From contig CM061138.1 of NCBI GenBank assembly GCA_030789695.1, positions 182,133,051 through 182,197,050 on the forward strand: a DNA stretch of 64,000 nucleotides. Reading direction: 5' to 3'. This document shows, one piece after another, positions 53,930-64,000 of the stretch. The number at the start of each line of letters is the position of its first letter. Positions within the stretch are counted from its first letter, which is position 1. The translations under genes and the position numbers were made by a program. Source of the DNA: Scilla litardierei (Eukaryota; Streptophyta; Magnoliopsida; Asparagales; Asparagaceae). The notes beneath the pieces were generated by a model that was not told the origin of the DNA, searched no databases, and worked only from the letters and a program-made list of their open reading frames with translations.

Positions 53930-54308
53930 TAATGCGGTCGTGTATCGCAGAAGGCGCAAGGACTCGAGCGTGGGAGCGGTCGTGGGATCGACTTAGTGTT
54001 TTGCTATTTTTTGCTTTATGCACTACCTTCTATGTTTTAAGTTGTGTGTTTAGTAGTTTGTTAGGAGAGTATTTAAAGGGGTTAACCCTAATTGTGTTAG
54101 CTATCGAGATATTGAGACAATTCGTCATTTGACGGCTAGAGTTTGGGGGATTAGGCTTGATCCATTAATTCAAGCTAGGGAGAAGATTTACTCCGGAATA
54201 GATCAATTGTCTCTTTATTTTCATCAATTCCAATTTCTACTCTAAATTTCTTTTCGTTCTTCCACTAAAAATCTGAGCTTTTTGATACGATTAACCCTAA
54301 TTGTATCA
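53930..54308 (+). repeat. 3' LTR of the deleted chromovirus
   Basis: Begins TAATGCGG (the usual TG has become TA) and ends AATTGTATCA, followed by the target duplication. Confidence 0.93.
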
Positions 54309-54313
54309 AATTA

Positions 54314-54464
54314 TGTCAGACTCGAGTGAGTACAATTCATGATGCGGGTATATCTGTAGTGGCAAGAGCTGCCATTTCTTACTCCTGTTGTTGCTTCAAC
54401 AACTGGTAGAGCAAACAAATTTCCTGAGTTAGCTGTAGCAGTTAGCACAGATTGTTGTGACGGG
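54314..54464. other. Intron 4 DNA between two gypsy elements
   Basis: About 150 bp of unique host sequence. It continues at 60968 after the next element. Confidence 0.6.
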
Positions 54465-54469
54465 CTTAT

Positions 54470-54570
54470 TGATGGGGACATCAGAGTCTACACGCGCAGG
54501 AGGCACCGTATTCAACCCAGCTCATTATGGATGGGCCCAAGCCCATTTTGAAATCTGAATGTATTTTTTT
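54470..54570 (+). repeat. 5' LTR head (first ~100 bp only)
   Basis: Collinear with 60640-60740 as far as GAATGTATTTTTTT; the two then diverge abruptly. Confidence 0.88.
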
Positions 54571-54836
54571 ATTCAAAGGAGATGGCGGCGGCGATAATAG
54601 ATGTTAGGGTTTGGAAGGTTGTGGTTTTTCAAGAGGAAAGGAGAATCATTCGGTCTGATACCAATTTGATGTAGAACACGAACGATTTAGGGATTTTGAG
54701 GAGAAAATAATTGGCTTCACAACAAGAGATCCAAGGCTTCGCATCAAGGAGAGGACATTTCACAGGTTTTGAGGGAAAAGTTGCTTTCAAGCTTTCATTG
54801 ATCTTCAAGTATCACAATACATCGAAACCTAATCCG
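54571..54836 (-). repeat. Inverted 5' leader, PBS and LTR tail
   Basis: On the minus strand this reads LTR tail (matching about 60811-60967, ending CTACATCA), then AATTGGTATCAGA (primer-binding site, plus-strand 54656-54668), then leader DNA to 54571. The ~70 bp of LTR holding CTATTTAAAG (possible TATA in the 3' copy, about 60799) is absent from the 5' end. Confidence 0.85.
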
Positions 54837-55860
54837 AAAAAGTCTCCACGCCGCCTCCACCACGTCTTCAGCCAGATCCGCAAATCATCTTCGCCTCTGA
54901 GGCCAACGTAGAGGTTGATGCGCGCCCCCACAGCCGTCCCAGATCTCACTGAAGGCCAGATTAGCTCGTCGCCGTCGATCGACAACTTCAAAGCCATCGG
55001 CGGTCAACATTTCGGCCATCTTCGTCGCCAACTCTGGCAACAGTTAGGGCCAACGACCTCCAGACGAGTCGCCTTCCTCAGACGACCATGCAGCAAAATT
55101 TTGGCGACGAAACGATGACAAAACCAACAGCTACAATTCTTTCAATTTTGGCGACGAAACGATGCTACAGTTCTCCGCTACTGTAACTTGCTATAGTTCT
55201 CACTATAGTAACTCGCTACAGTTTCGCTACAGCTCTTCTACTACAGTAACGCGCTCGCTACAGTAACTCCTGGCATTTTCAGAGTATTTTCTGCATATTT
55301 TCAGGATATTTTTTACACAACCATTGTATTTTAGAGATTTCAAGTTCGTTCGGAGTCCAAAATTTAGAACGATTCGCGCCGGTGCCTTGAGAACTCAGCC
55401 GTGGACGCGTCACCACCCCACTTGGGCCTGTTCATCTTCTTTACGAGAAAATCTGCTGTTAGTTTTCATTAGCCATTTGTTGTCACGTTATTGCTAGCCT
55501 TCTTTGCGAGCGAAAATAACCATAGGACCACATTTTTGCTTAGAGCCATAAAACTTTATATTAAAAGAAGAGCTTAAATTTACTATCAAGTATAACAAGA
55601 CTTATTTTCATTAAGATATTTGAATAATCACATTACAGCTCACAAATCATCATTACAATCTCCAAATTAAAATGTTTGAATTTGCCGCGAGAACTGCATG
55701 ACTTGAAATTTGGATTTTTCATTGACATCTGCTAGTTGATCTCTCCATCATTCACCTGCATCATATAGGAAGTTTCATTTGTTAACATCTCATTTACATT
55801 CAAAAAAAGAAAGAAAAAAACGTTAGTCAAGTGTTCATCATTTAGAAGTATTTGCATTGC
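54837..55860 (+). other. Leader of the rearranged chromovirus
   Basis: No gene. A GC-rich stretch (54845-55090) is followed by a direct repeat of ATTTTGGCGACGAAACGATG (55096-55115 and 55146-55165), then an array of CTACAGT / ACTGTAG / CTATAGT words (55163-55270), then AT-rich DNA to the gag start. Confidence 0.7.
55163..55270. repeat. Short-period CTACAGTAAC-type array
   Basis: About nine CTACAGT/CTATAGT/CTACTGT variants at 9-20 bp intervals, several followed by AACTCGC or AACGCGC. Confidence 0.8.
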
Positions 55861-56990
55861 ATGTCCACACGTAGTGACAGGATTTATCAGAACTCAAATA
55901 CCATGGATGCTGACCAACCTACTCTGAGAGATGTCATTAACCGATTAGCTGCTTTAGAAACCCAAGTCCGTGAAGGTAGATCCGAGTCTTGCGAGTGTCT
56001 TGATCGGGTGCTACGCCTAGAGAACACTAGACAGAGGGCATCAGATGAGGGTTCACATGCACATTGTACGCCTAGCCCACCTATGTGAAATAGAGAGAGA
56101 CCACATCATGAGAGACGAGTGCCTAGTCCACCCAAGCATTCTAGAGAGGCACCGTCATGACAGACACACCCAATCCACCTAGGCAATCCAGAGAGAGACC
56201 CCGTCACGACCGACGTGACATAAACGATAGTGTGATCAGGGGCATTAAGGTAGACGCACCCACTTTTGATGGTCGTCTGGATCCCCAGACTTTTATTGAT
56301 TGGATGACCGATATGGACCATTACTTTGGATGGTATGACATGTCTGAGGAGAGAAAAGTGAGGTTTGCGAGGATGAAGCTTATTGGACCTGTTAAGTTGT
56401 ATTGACAGAATTTTGAGCGCATGTTAGCCCAGGGTAGGCAGGAGCCCATAGGTATGTGGGATGAGATGAAAGAGAAGCTGAAGGAGAAATATCTACCCAC
56501 GTCATATCACCAGCGACTCTTAGACCAATGGAAGAATCTCACCCAGGATAGTGGGTCGGTTTGCACATACGTCGATAAGTTTGACGAGTATATGATGAGA
56601 TGCGATGTGAAGGAAGATGTGAGTGTGACATTGTCTAGGTTTAGAGCTGGCCTTAGACCTGACCTACGTAAGAAGCTCATCATTCGTGATGTCCACACAC
56701 TAGAGCATGCTTATCAAATTGTGTTGAATATTGATAGCTTTCATCATGCTCCGGTTGCTAGGCGTTACGATTCACGAGATTTGTTACGTCGTCCAGCACC
56801 AAATGGTAGCAAACTATCCCAGAGTCAATCCCAACCTATATCTGACCAGAGACACCCCAACCACATGAATGACAAAGGAAAAGGAATTATGGGTGAGTCA
56901 TCTAGAGCTGGTCCACGTACCCAATGCTATAAGTGTCAAGGCTTTGGTCACTTCGCATGAAGCTGCCCTTCCAAGGCCTTGTTAGTACAC
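55861..56990 (+). pseudogene. gag: gag of the rearranged chromovirus (stops and frame change)
   Basis: ATG at 55861. The N-terminal part includes a coiled-coil-like TLRDVINRLAALETQVREGR. The frame breaks at 56088, in a stretch with imperfect ~55-bp repeats (56090-56215). The Gag core runs VDAPTFDGRLDPQTFIDWMT (about 56251), then an in-frame TGA near 56403, then KEKYLPTSYHQRLLDQWKNL and SRFRAGLRPDLRKKL. The CCHC knuckle begins CYKCQGFGHFA (56928) and is interrupted by a TGA at 56958 before its last Cys. The pol frame follows at once. Confidence 0.82.
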
Positions 56991-59900
56991 GATCCCGAGG
57001 GAGATGATCACATAGATGAGGAAGAAGAAGTTTATGAGCCAGTTGAGGCATGCTATGAGACCGATGAAGAATCGGCTAGACTAGGCTGTATTCAGAGCAT
57101 ACCCACGAGAGTGGAGCTTATCGATATACGCTCTGAAAACCCTAGACTTCGTGTTGTATGTTGTGCACTGGCTCAGGCCAAAGAGAGTGATGACTGGCGT
57201 AGGACTGCGATTTTTCACACTTTTGTGACGCATGGTGACAAGCATAGTAATGTGATCATTGATAGCGGAAGTTGCATAAATGCTGTGTCATCTAAGCTTG
57301 TTACCTGTATAGGTTTACAGCCAGTCCCCCACCCTAGTCCTTATATCGTGGGTGGATGCATCATCCATTGGCATCAAAGAAAGATGTCTTGTCCCTATTC
57401 AGTTTGGATCATATAAGGACAAGATTTGGTGCGATGTACTGCCCATGGATGTTGGTCATATCATCTTGGGGATGCCTTGGCTTTTTGACATGGATGTCAC
57501 GATTTTCGGTCGCTCGAACTCGTGTACATTCACACATGAAGGCAAGAAAATCAAGCTGAATCCCATACAACCCAAGATGACCGCTCCTGAAAAGAAGGAA
57601 GCAACTAAGGGCAAGAGCTTACATATTATTAGTCCTAAGGAGCTGAAGAGAGAAGTTAGAAAGGACTCAGTCATGTATGCCTTAGTTGCGAGGGAAATTT
57701 GTGAGACTAGTCAGGAGGAGATCCCAGAAGAGATAACGCCTATAATGAAGGAATTCCGTGACATTTTTCCCGAAAACCTCCCAGACTGTCTTCCACCCAT
57801 GCGTGATATTCAGCACGCCATAGACTTAGTCCCAGGAGCTACACTTCCCAACTTGCCTCATTACCGAATGAACCCCACTGAGCATGCTGAGCTGAAAAGG
57901 CAAGTTGACGAATTGTTAGCCAAAGGTTTTATCAGGAAAAGTATGAGCCCATGTACAGTGTAAGCTCTCCTCACACCCAAAAAGGATGGATCATGGAGAA
58001 TGTGCATAGATAGCCGTGCCATTAATAAGATCACGATCAAGTATCGTTTTTCTATTCCTAGGCTTGATGACATGCTTGATATGATGACTGGTGCCACAAT
58101 ATTTTCAAAGATTGATCTTAAGAGTGGCTATCATCAGATTAGAGTTCGCCCAGGGGACGAATGGAAAACGTCCTTCAAAACGAAGGATGGTTTATATGAG
58201 TGGATGGTCATGCTTTTTAGCCTATCCAATGCCCATAGCACATTCATGATAGTGATGACTCAAGTACTACGACCATTCATGGGAAAATTTCTAGTCGTAT
58301 ACTTTGATGACATCCTTATTTAGAATCTAGGGGGCAACACATAGACCATCTGCGACAGGTATGCATTACCCTGAGGAAGGAGAGCTTTTACGCAAACCTT
58401 AAGAAGTGTTCCTTCCTGACTGATAGCGTCATCTTCTTAGTTTTTGTTGTTTCCTCAGAGGGAGTGCGTGCGGATCCCCAAAAGATCCAAGCGATAGTAG
58501 ATTGGCCTGAACCCCGCAACCTACACGAGGTTAGGAGTTTTCATGGGTTAGACACATTCTACCGTCGATTCATAGCTGGATTCAGCACCATCATGTCCAC
58601 AATCACTGACTGTATGAAAAAGGGGACTTTATATGGACCAAATCTGCTGCCAAGGTGTTTGAGAATATAAAGAAAAGTATGACTAAGGCGCCTATTATGC
58701 GCCTCCTGGATTTCATGAAAGCATTTGAGGTTGCATGTGATGCGTCTGTGATAGGTATAGGCGGAGTTTTAAGTCAAGAAGGGCATCCTGTAGCATACTT
58801 TAGTGAGAAACTTAGTGATGCCAAACTTCGATACTTCACCTACGATAAGGAATTCTATGCGGTAGTGCATGCATTACGATATTGGAGACACTATCTCCTA
58901 CCGCAAGAATTTGTGTTGTACTCGGATCTTGAGGCCTTGAAATACCTCAATTCCCTGAAGAAACTAAACTCTAGACACGCTCAGTGGGTTGGTTTTCTTC
59001 AGGAGTATACATTTGTCCTCAACCATAAGGCGGGGGTTGAGAATAGGGCCGCTGATGCACTCAGTCGCAGGGTGGCTCTACTATCTGCTATGAGTGTTCA
59101 GGTTATATGATTCGAGAAGATTAAGGAAGATTACATGTCGTGCCCAGACTTTAGCGAGATTTTTGCTATCCTCCAGGATGAGTTAGTACGCGAGTAAGAT
59201 AGTTATTTCCTGCAGGATGGGTATCTTTTTAGGGCCACACAATTATGTATCCCACGTACTTCTGTGCGAGATTTTATTGTCTGGGAGATACATGCTGGAG
59301 GTTTATCAGAGCACTTTGGGAGAGATAAGACGATTGAGTCAGTAGAGAGTTAGTTTTATTGGCCGAGCCTAAAGAGAGATGTTGCCAATCTGGTGGGGCA
59401 ATGTCGAGTTTGTCAGATGGCTAAGCATAGAAAGCAGAATACTGGCCTCTACACACCTTTACCTGTGCCAGATTGTCCCTGGCAAGATGTTAGTATGGAT
59501 TTCGTGCTAGGACTCCCACGCACACCTAAAAGCACGATTCAATTTTTGTCATTGTGGATCGATTCTCGAAAATGGCACACTTCATCCCTTGCTCCAAAAC
59601 TTTAGACGCTTCACACATTGCCAAGTTCTACTTTGATGGGGTTGTTAGTCTCCATGGTCTGCCCAAGAGTATATTGTCTGATAGGGATGTAAAGTTCATG
59701 AGCTACTTCTGGAAAACCCTATGGCATATGATGGACACTAAGCTCAAGTTCTCCACTGCTTACCACCCCCAGACTGATGGTCAAACTGAGGTAGTGAACT
59801 GTAGTTTATGGAATCTTCTCAGATGCTTAGTGGGTGAAAATCTTAGGAATTGGGATCTGATATTGTCCACTGCCGAGTTTGCATATAATGGGTCAATAAA

Positions 59901-60591
59901 TATGTCCATTGACATGAGTCCATTTGAGGTAGTCCACGGTTACAAACCTAGAAAGCCTATAGACCCCATTCCCATGTCACATCATCACAGAGTGTCTGAC
60001 TCAGCTGAGTCATTTGCATAACACGTTCATGACTTGCATAAAGAGATCAGCAGGAGAATTCATTCTAGCAATGAAAAGTATAAGGCCATTGCAGATGCTC
60101 ACATGTGTTTCAAAGAGTTTAATGAAGGTGACTATGTTATGGTGCGACTCAGATCTGAAAGGTTTCCTCCTGGAACCTTGAAGAAACTGCAGGCTCGTAG
60201 TGCTGGCCCATTCAAAATCTTAAAGAAAATTGGTTCTAATGCATATGTGATAGACCTCCCTGCAGTTTATGGGATAAGCTCAACTTTTAATATTGAAGAT
60301 CTAGTGGCTTATAAAGGTCCATCAGCTATACCCACAGACCCATTCTTTGAGCCCTCCCAAGATGACTTGAGTGTCCCTGCTATTCCTCCGCCTACTCCTT
60401 TACCACCCATACATCCACATAGAGAGCAGATTGACCGCATATTAGATGAACATGTTATATCAACCAGGCAAGGTGGTTATCAGCGTTACTTGGTGAGTTG
60501 GAAAGGCTGGCCAGAATCAGACTGTACTTGGATTATCAGAACAGAACTCCAAAGGTTAGACCCAGATTTGCTTGAGCACCATGACAGCTAG
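56991..60591 (+). pseudogene. pol: pol of the rearranged chromovirus, with chromodomain
   Basis: Protease VIIDSGSCINAVSSKL (about 57253), frame change near 57360, then GMPWLFDMDVTIFGR. RT: MNPTEHAELKRQVDELLAKG, an in-frame TAA at 57961, [40 protein letters not shown] and YFDDILI (about 58302), followed by a frame break. RNase H: CDASVIGIGGVLSQEGHPVA and AADALSRR (59050). Integrase: CRVCQMAKH zinc part (59404), DFVLGLPRT, DRFSKMAHFIP after another frame change, SDRDVKFMSYFW and TAYHPQTDGQTEVVNCSLW, so all three catalytic regions are recognisable. The C-terminal chromodomain, YLVSWKGWPESDCTWI, lies about 60430-60560, and the stop is at 60589-60591. At least six breaks; the only chromovirus here with all domains still present. 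Confidence 0.88.
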
Positions 60592-60639
60592 CATGCCCTA
60601 CACTCGTCGGAGCCGAGTTCTTCCCTCCCGGGGAGAGTT

Positions 60640-60967
60640 GATGGGGACATCAGAGTCTACACGCGCATGAGGAACCATATTCAACCCAGCTCATTATAGA
60701 TGGGCCCAAGCCCATTTTGAAATCTGAATGTATTTTTTTCTCTCTCTTTTGGTTTAATCCCACATTGGGTAGAATGTGAGGGTTGAGGGATTGTTATTCT
60801 ATTTAAAGCCATGTATTGTAATACTTGAAGATCAATGAAAGCTTGAAATCAACTTTTCCCTCAAAACCTGTGAAAGGTCCTATCCTTGGTGCGAAACCTT
60901 GGATCTCTTGGTATGAAGCCAATTATTTTCTCCTCCAAAATCCCTAAATCGTTCGTGTTCTACATCA
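60640..60967 (+). repeat. 3' LTR of the rearranged chromovirus (~328 bp)
   Basis: TGATGGGG...CTACATCA. It follows a purine-rich CCGGGGAGAGT tract and contains ATCCCACATTGGG and CTATTTAAAG (about 60799) as likely promoter parts. Confidence 0.9.
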
Positions 60968-60972
60968 CTTAT

Positions 60973-61769
60973 GTCATACGGAGGTAGTTCACAGTTCACT
61001 GGTGCAGATTCTGCAGCCTGCCTAAACTGCGTATATGCCACCGACTCACCTGTGGTCGCCACTGTTGGGGGGATCACTAAAATTCAAAAATATGAAAAAC
61101 AGAACGTCATTCAGCAGAGTATAGAATCAGAGTAAGTTACGGGAAAGAAAGTCTAAAATGTTAATATAAGCATCGAAATGACTACCAATTTTCTAAGGAG
61201 TAAAATGACTAATGCGAGGGAACCCGAGATTTGCGTCACTGGACAAATTATATCAGCATTTAACTACTGAAATCCAAGTGAACTATACTAACATTTGACA
61301 ACCATGATGACTAACTTAATCTTTGACGAATACAATGACATGGGGAATAATAGGATTTAGGTTATATAGGCGTGTTATGGGGCTATGTATAAGTGACGTA
61401 TAATTGGCTGTGTATGGCCTAAACTATGAGGGTCACAATACCTCCCTACAATCTAAGCAGCAGTATATATGCTATTTAAAAAACGACTCAATCTGCAACT
61501 GCTTGAGTTGTCATCAACCGCACAAACCCCAACTACTACTATTAGTACATTAAGCAATGAATATGTTGGAGTGATATGTATGTTCCTCCACATATGTTGG
61601 GGGTAACCTATAAACTTATGATGATGAAATGGGGACTCTGTTGGAAAGATCATATGGCAGTATGCCCACTACGAGAGAGGGAGAGTGTGTCACATCCCAC
61701 TTCCCATTATGCCAGGAGAAACAGAAGTGCGACAAGACCACATGTATTTAAGCCTAATCGGGATTAATC
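60973..61769. other. Intron 4 (or flanking) DNA, nothing recognised
   Basis: AT-rich; no further carrier exon seen. The third carrier repeat was looked for here and not found. Confidence 0.5.
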
Positions 61770-62658
61770 CATTCAACTAAATATGTCAAGTGTCTGTAGT
61801 AAACTATAGGTTTTTTGTTTCTAACTAATAATGAGCAACTGCTAGGACGATCTATACAGCCTATGATTAACACGTATGACAATAAGGAGAGCACAAAAAG
61901 ACTACCATGCAAAAAAGATGCTAATGTATGGAATTAGTGTAAGAACTTACATTCAGAAATCTGCCATGTAAAGAAGGCCTGACCTACAAGAAAAATCTTC
62001 TGGGAATCTTCATACCTTATATATATGACCAATAAGAGTATTAACAAAACAATAAAAAGAATTTCCGCCAGGAAGATACTTGTGTAAGTTACCCAAAATA
62101 AGAATAAAATAACATAAATATGAAATGTATGATAAAATAGCAACATGAATCATATATGACATAACCAGCGAATAGGATGCAACATAGCAATGTATAGCAT
62201 CATAAATAGGTATATGTAGCATCAATGACAAATGGTAGTGAACAAATATATAATAACTAAGGTAAATACTACGTTTGTATCACTAATCATCATGCTAATA
62301 GTACGGTGCTCCTATTCATCACTAATCATCACTAATCATAACCCATTCAGCTTAAATATATTAAGTGTCTGTAGTAAACTATAGGTTATTTGTTTCTAAC
62401 TTATAATGAGCAACTGGTAGGACGATCTATAGTTCTATACATTCTATGATTAACAAGTATGACAATAAGGAGAGCACAAAAAGACTAACATGCAAAAAGA
62501 TGAGAATGTATGGAAATTACTAAGGTAGCAATGTATAGCATCATAAATAGGTATATGTAGCATCAATGACCAATGGTAGCAAACAAGTATATAATAACTA
62601 AGGTAAATACTATGTCTGTATCACTAATCTTCATGCTAACAGTACCATGCTCCTATTC
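61770..62658. repeat. Partial tandem duplication, two blocks each repeated
   Basis: Block A 61770-61932 recurs at 62344-62514 (shared AGTGTCTGTAGTAAACTATA, GACAATAAGGAGAGCACAAA). Block B 62185-62318 recurs at 62526-62658 (shared AGCAATGTATAGCATCATAA, TATAATAACTAAGGTAAATA). The first A-B pair is separated by about 250 bp, the second by only 11. Confidence 0.85.
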
Positions 62659-64000
62659 TATTTTTGAGCTCATGTCCAAAGATATGACATGCAATATGGG
62701 TATAATCAGGATCACAAATTTTGTGGTTGCACACTTATGGGTGCTAATAGTAAATAACATCGTTTTCATTACTAGATATTAGAAAATATAGATATAGTAA
62801 AGACTCTTGTCACTACTACATCCTCTGATTTAATAGGGTTTAAATCCCCAGATGTTATGTAATAGTGTAGTATCTAGTACTGTGAGGATGTACAGTATCT
62901 TGTAGTCAAATACCGTAATCGAAAACAAACTTACAATATCATGAATATGTAATCAGGTACGGTGAAAAATTTTGTATTATGATCAGTGACCATGTAATTA
63001 GGTATATTGGGCAGATAGTGTTATATGTTATGAATGTCGTACGAAAATTGACATGATGTTGGATTTGGTAATTATGTGGCACATATAGTGATGTAAATAG
63101 TGAGTAATATATTAATTGGATACAATGAACATGTAATAGATTCCATATTTATTATAAATCATTATTCTGTTACCATTTCGTCAACACATGATGATATTCA
63201 TACTTGTTATCTTAAAGCTCAAAATATCATGTTCTTAATTCATTAATGGAAATAAGCTTAATTGTATTAGGTTTAGGTCTTAATGCTATGGTTGTGGACT
63301 TAATTTGCATATCATAGAACAATGAGACCATCTCAACATCATGCCCGATGCGGGTAGATGACATGATAATCCTAATAGATGTGACTGGGCTTGTGCATAT
63401 AAGAGACTACCAATTAATGGCATACATAAGCTGAGCTATCATGTATAACAGGGGTAAGTAACATTAATAGGCAACATGAACAATTATATTTCCAATTTAA
63501 CCAACATAAGCGATAAATCAATTAATAGCATGGCCCAAGTCACTACTACAATTGGTTTGATCCCAAAATCAGTCAATCAATTTCTAATCATCTATGCATA
63601 CATGTTTCGGGTAAGGCCCACATGATAACAATTCTTTCTTACAGCAAATGGATCGGTAAACAATGCAACAAAGGCATGTTAGAGCCTCACATAATCATGC
63701 TATCAACCCGACAATACCAAACAACCCTAATAAAGGGTCAACCGAACGAACAAAGGCATCATAATGCTAAACATGGATGTAACGACCCCGTAAAAGGGTC
63801 AACCGAGCCAACAAGGCATATCCGAATCCAATAGAGGATGAACATGTACCAAACAACAACCAAAACAGCCCCAAAGGCATATCCAAAGGGTATATATGAA
63901 GCAAAACAACAATGCAACTGGCTAGGAATAATAATCAGGAATTATAATCTAAACCCAACAACAAGTGAATAGTAAACAAAATAGGGAGCAAACAGTCTTA
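62659..64000. other. AT-rich DNA to the window end, nothing recognised
   Basis: No coding or RNA gene. Near 63738-63820 the words AGGGTCAACCGA and AACAAAGGCAT/AACAAGGCAT occur twice about 65 bp apart. Confidence 0.5.

Larger units (their letters stand above)
49668..54308 (+). mobile_element. Ty3/gypsy chromovirus, internally deleted, with target duplication AATTA
   Basis: LTRs 49668-50046 and 53930-54308, each 379 bp, about 96% alike by eye. Flanked by AATTA at 49663-49667 and 54309-54313. The PBS TTGGTATCAGAGC lies at 50049-50061 and the polypurine tract TTGGGGGAG just before the 3' LTR. Only 3.9 kb lies inside, compared with 4.5 kb or more for complete relatives. The RT palm with its YxDD and the integrase DDE core are missing, so it could only move with help. 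Confidence 0.9.
54470..60967 (+). mobile_element. Ty3/gypsy chromovirus with rearranged 5' LTR, target duplication CTTAT
   Basis: The outer ends are intact. TGATGGGGACATCAGAG starts the element at 54470 and recurs at the 3' LTR start (about 60640). The 3' LTR ends CTACATCA at 60967. CTTAT flanks both sides (54465-54469 and 60968-60972). Inside come gag, protease, RT, RNase H, integrase and chromodomain in gypsy order. The 5' LTR is not normal: its first ~100 bp are followed by an inverted piece carrying PBS and LTR tail. Confidence 0.88.

Overview
The window is plant nuclear DNA dominated by transposable elements. The evidence is LTR retrotransposons with primer-binding sites matching the 3' end of initiator tRNA-Met, L1- and RTE-type LINE remnants, a Helitron, and one host gene split by very long GT-AG introns. 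The mixture (a Sirevirus-type copia element, chromodomain gypsy elements, a gag-only LTR element) suggests a TE-rich flowering plant with long introns. I cannot name the species from sequence alone.

Layout. 1-11829: a nearly complete Ty1/copia element of the Sirevirus type. It has LTRs rich in inverted CTAGTCGGTC/GACCGACTAG motifs, gag, pol, a third ORF after pol and four polypurine tracts; the first ~400 bp of its 5' LTR lie outside the window. 11830-15540: unassigned repeat-derived DNA with an inverted pair of promoter-like modules and a minus-strand LTR-like start. 15598-48008: four exons of a mitochondrial carrier family gene on the + strand, with introns of 85 bp, 10.8 kb and 20.8 kb and a fourth intron open to the end of the window. 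Only two of the three carrier repeats are present, so the 3' end of the gene lies beyond 64000 or has been lost.

Intron contents. Intron 2 holds hairpin-type repeats, an L1-type LINE remnant (minus strand) and the 5' end of a gypsy gag. Intron 3 holds an 854-bp Helitron, an RTE LINE fragment with a 17-bp near-perfect target duplication, a gag-only LTR element with ~3.2-kb LTRs inserted into that LINE (TSD TTTAG), and a minus-strand chromovirus at 41136-46947. Intron 4 holds two more chromoviruses: 49668-54308 (TSD AATTA, internally deleted) and 54470-60967 (TSD CTTAT, rearranged 5' LTR), followed by a partially duplicated AT-rich tail.

All TE coding regions seen carry stops or frameshifts. 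The Sirevirus pol is the best preserved, with one in-frame stop in the part that could be read. No pathway or operon-like organisation is present. The only host function visible is metabolite transport across the mitochondrial inner membrane. All statements on identity between copies are estimates by eye.
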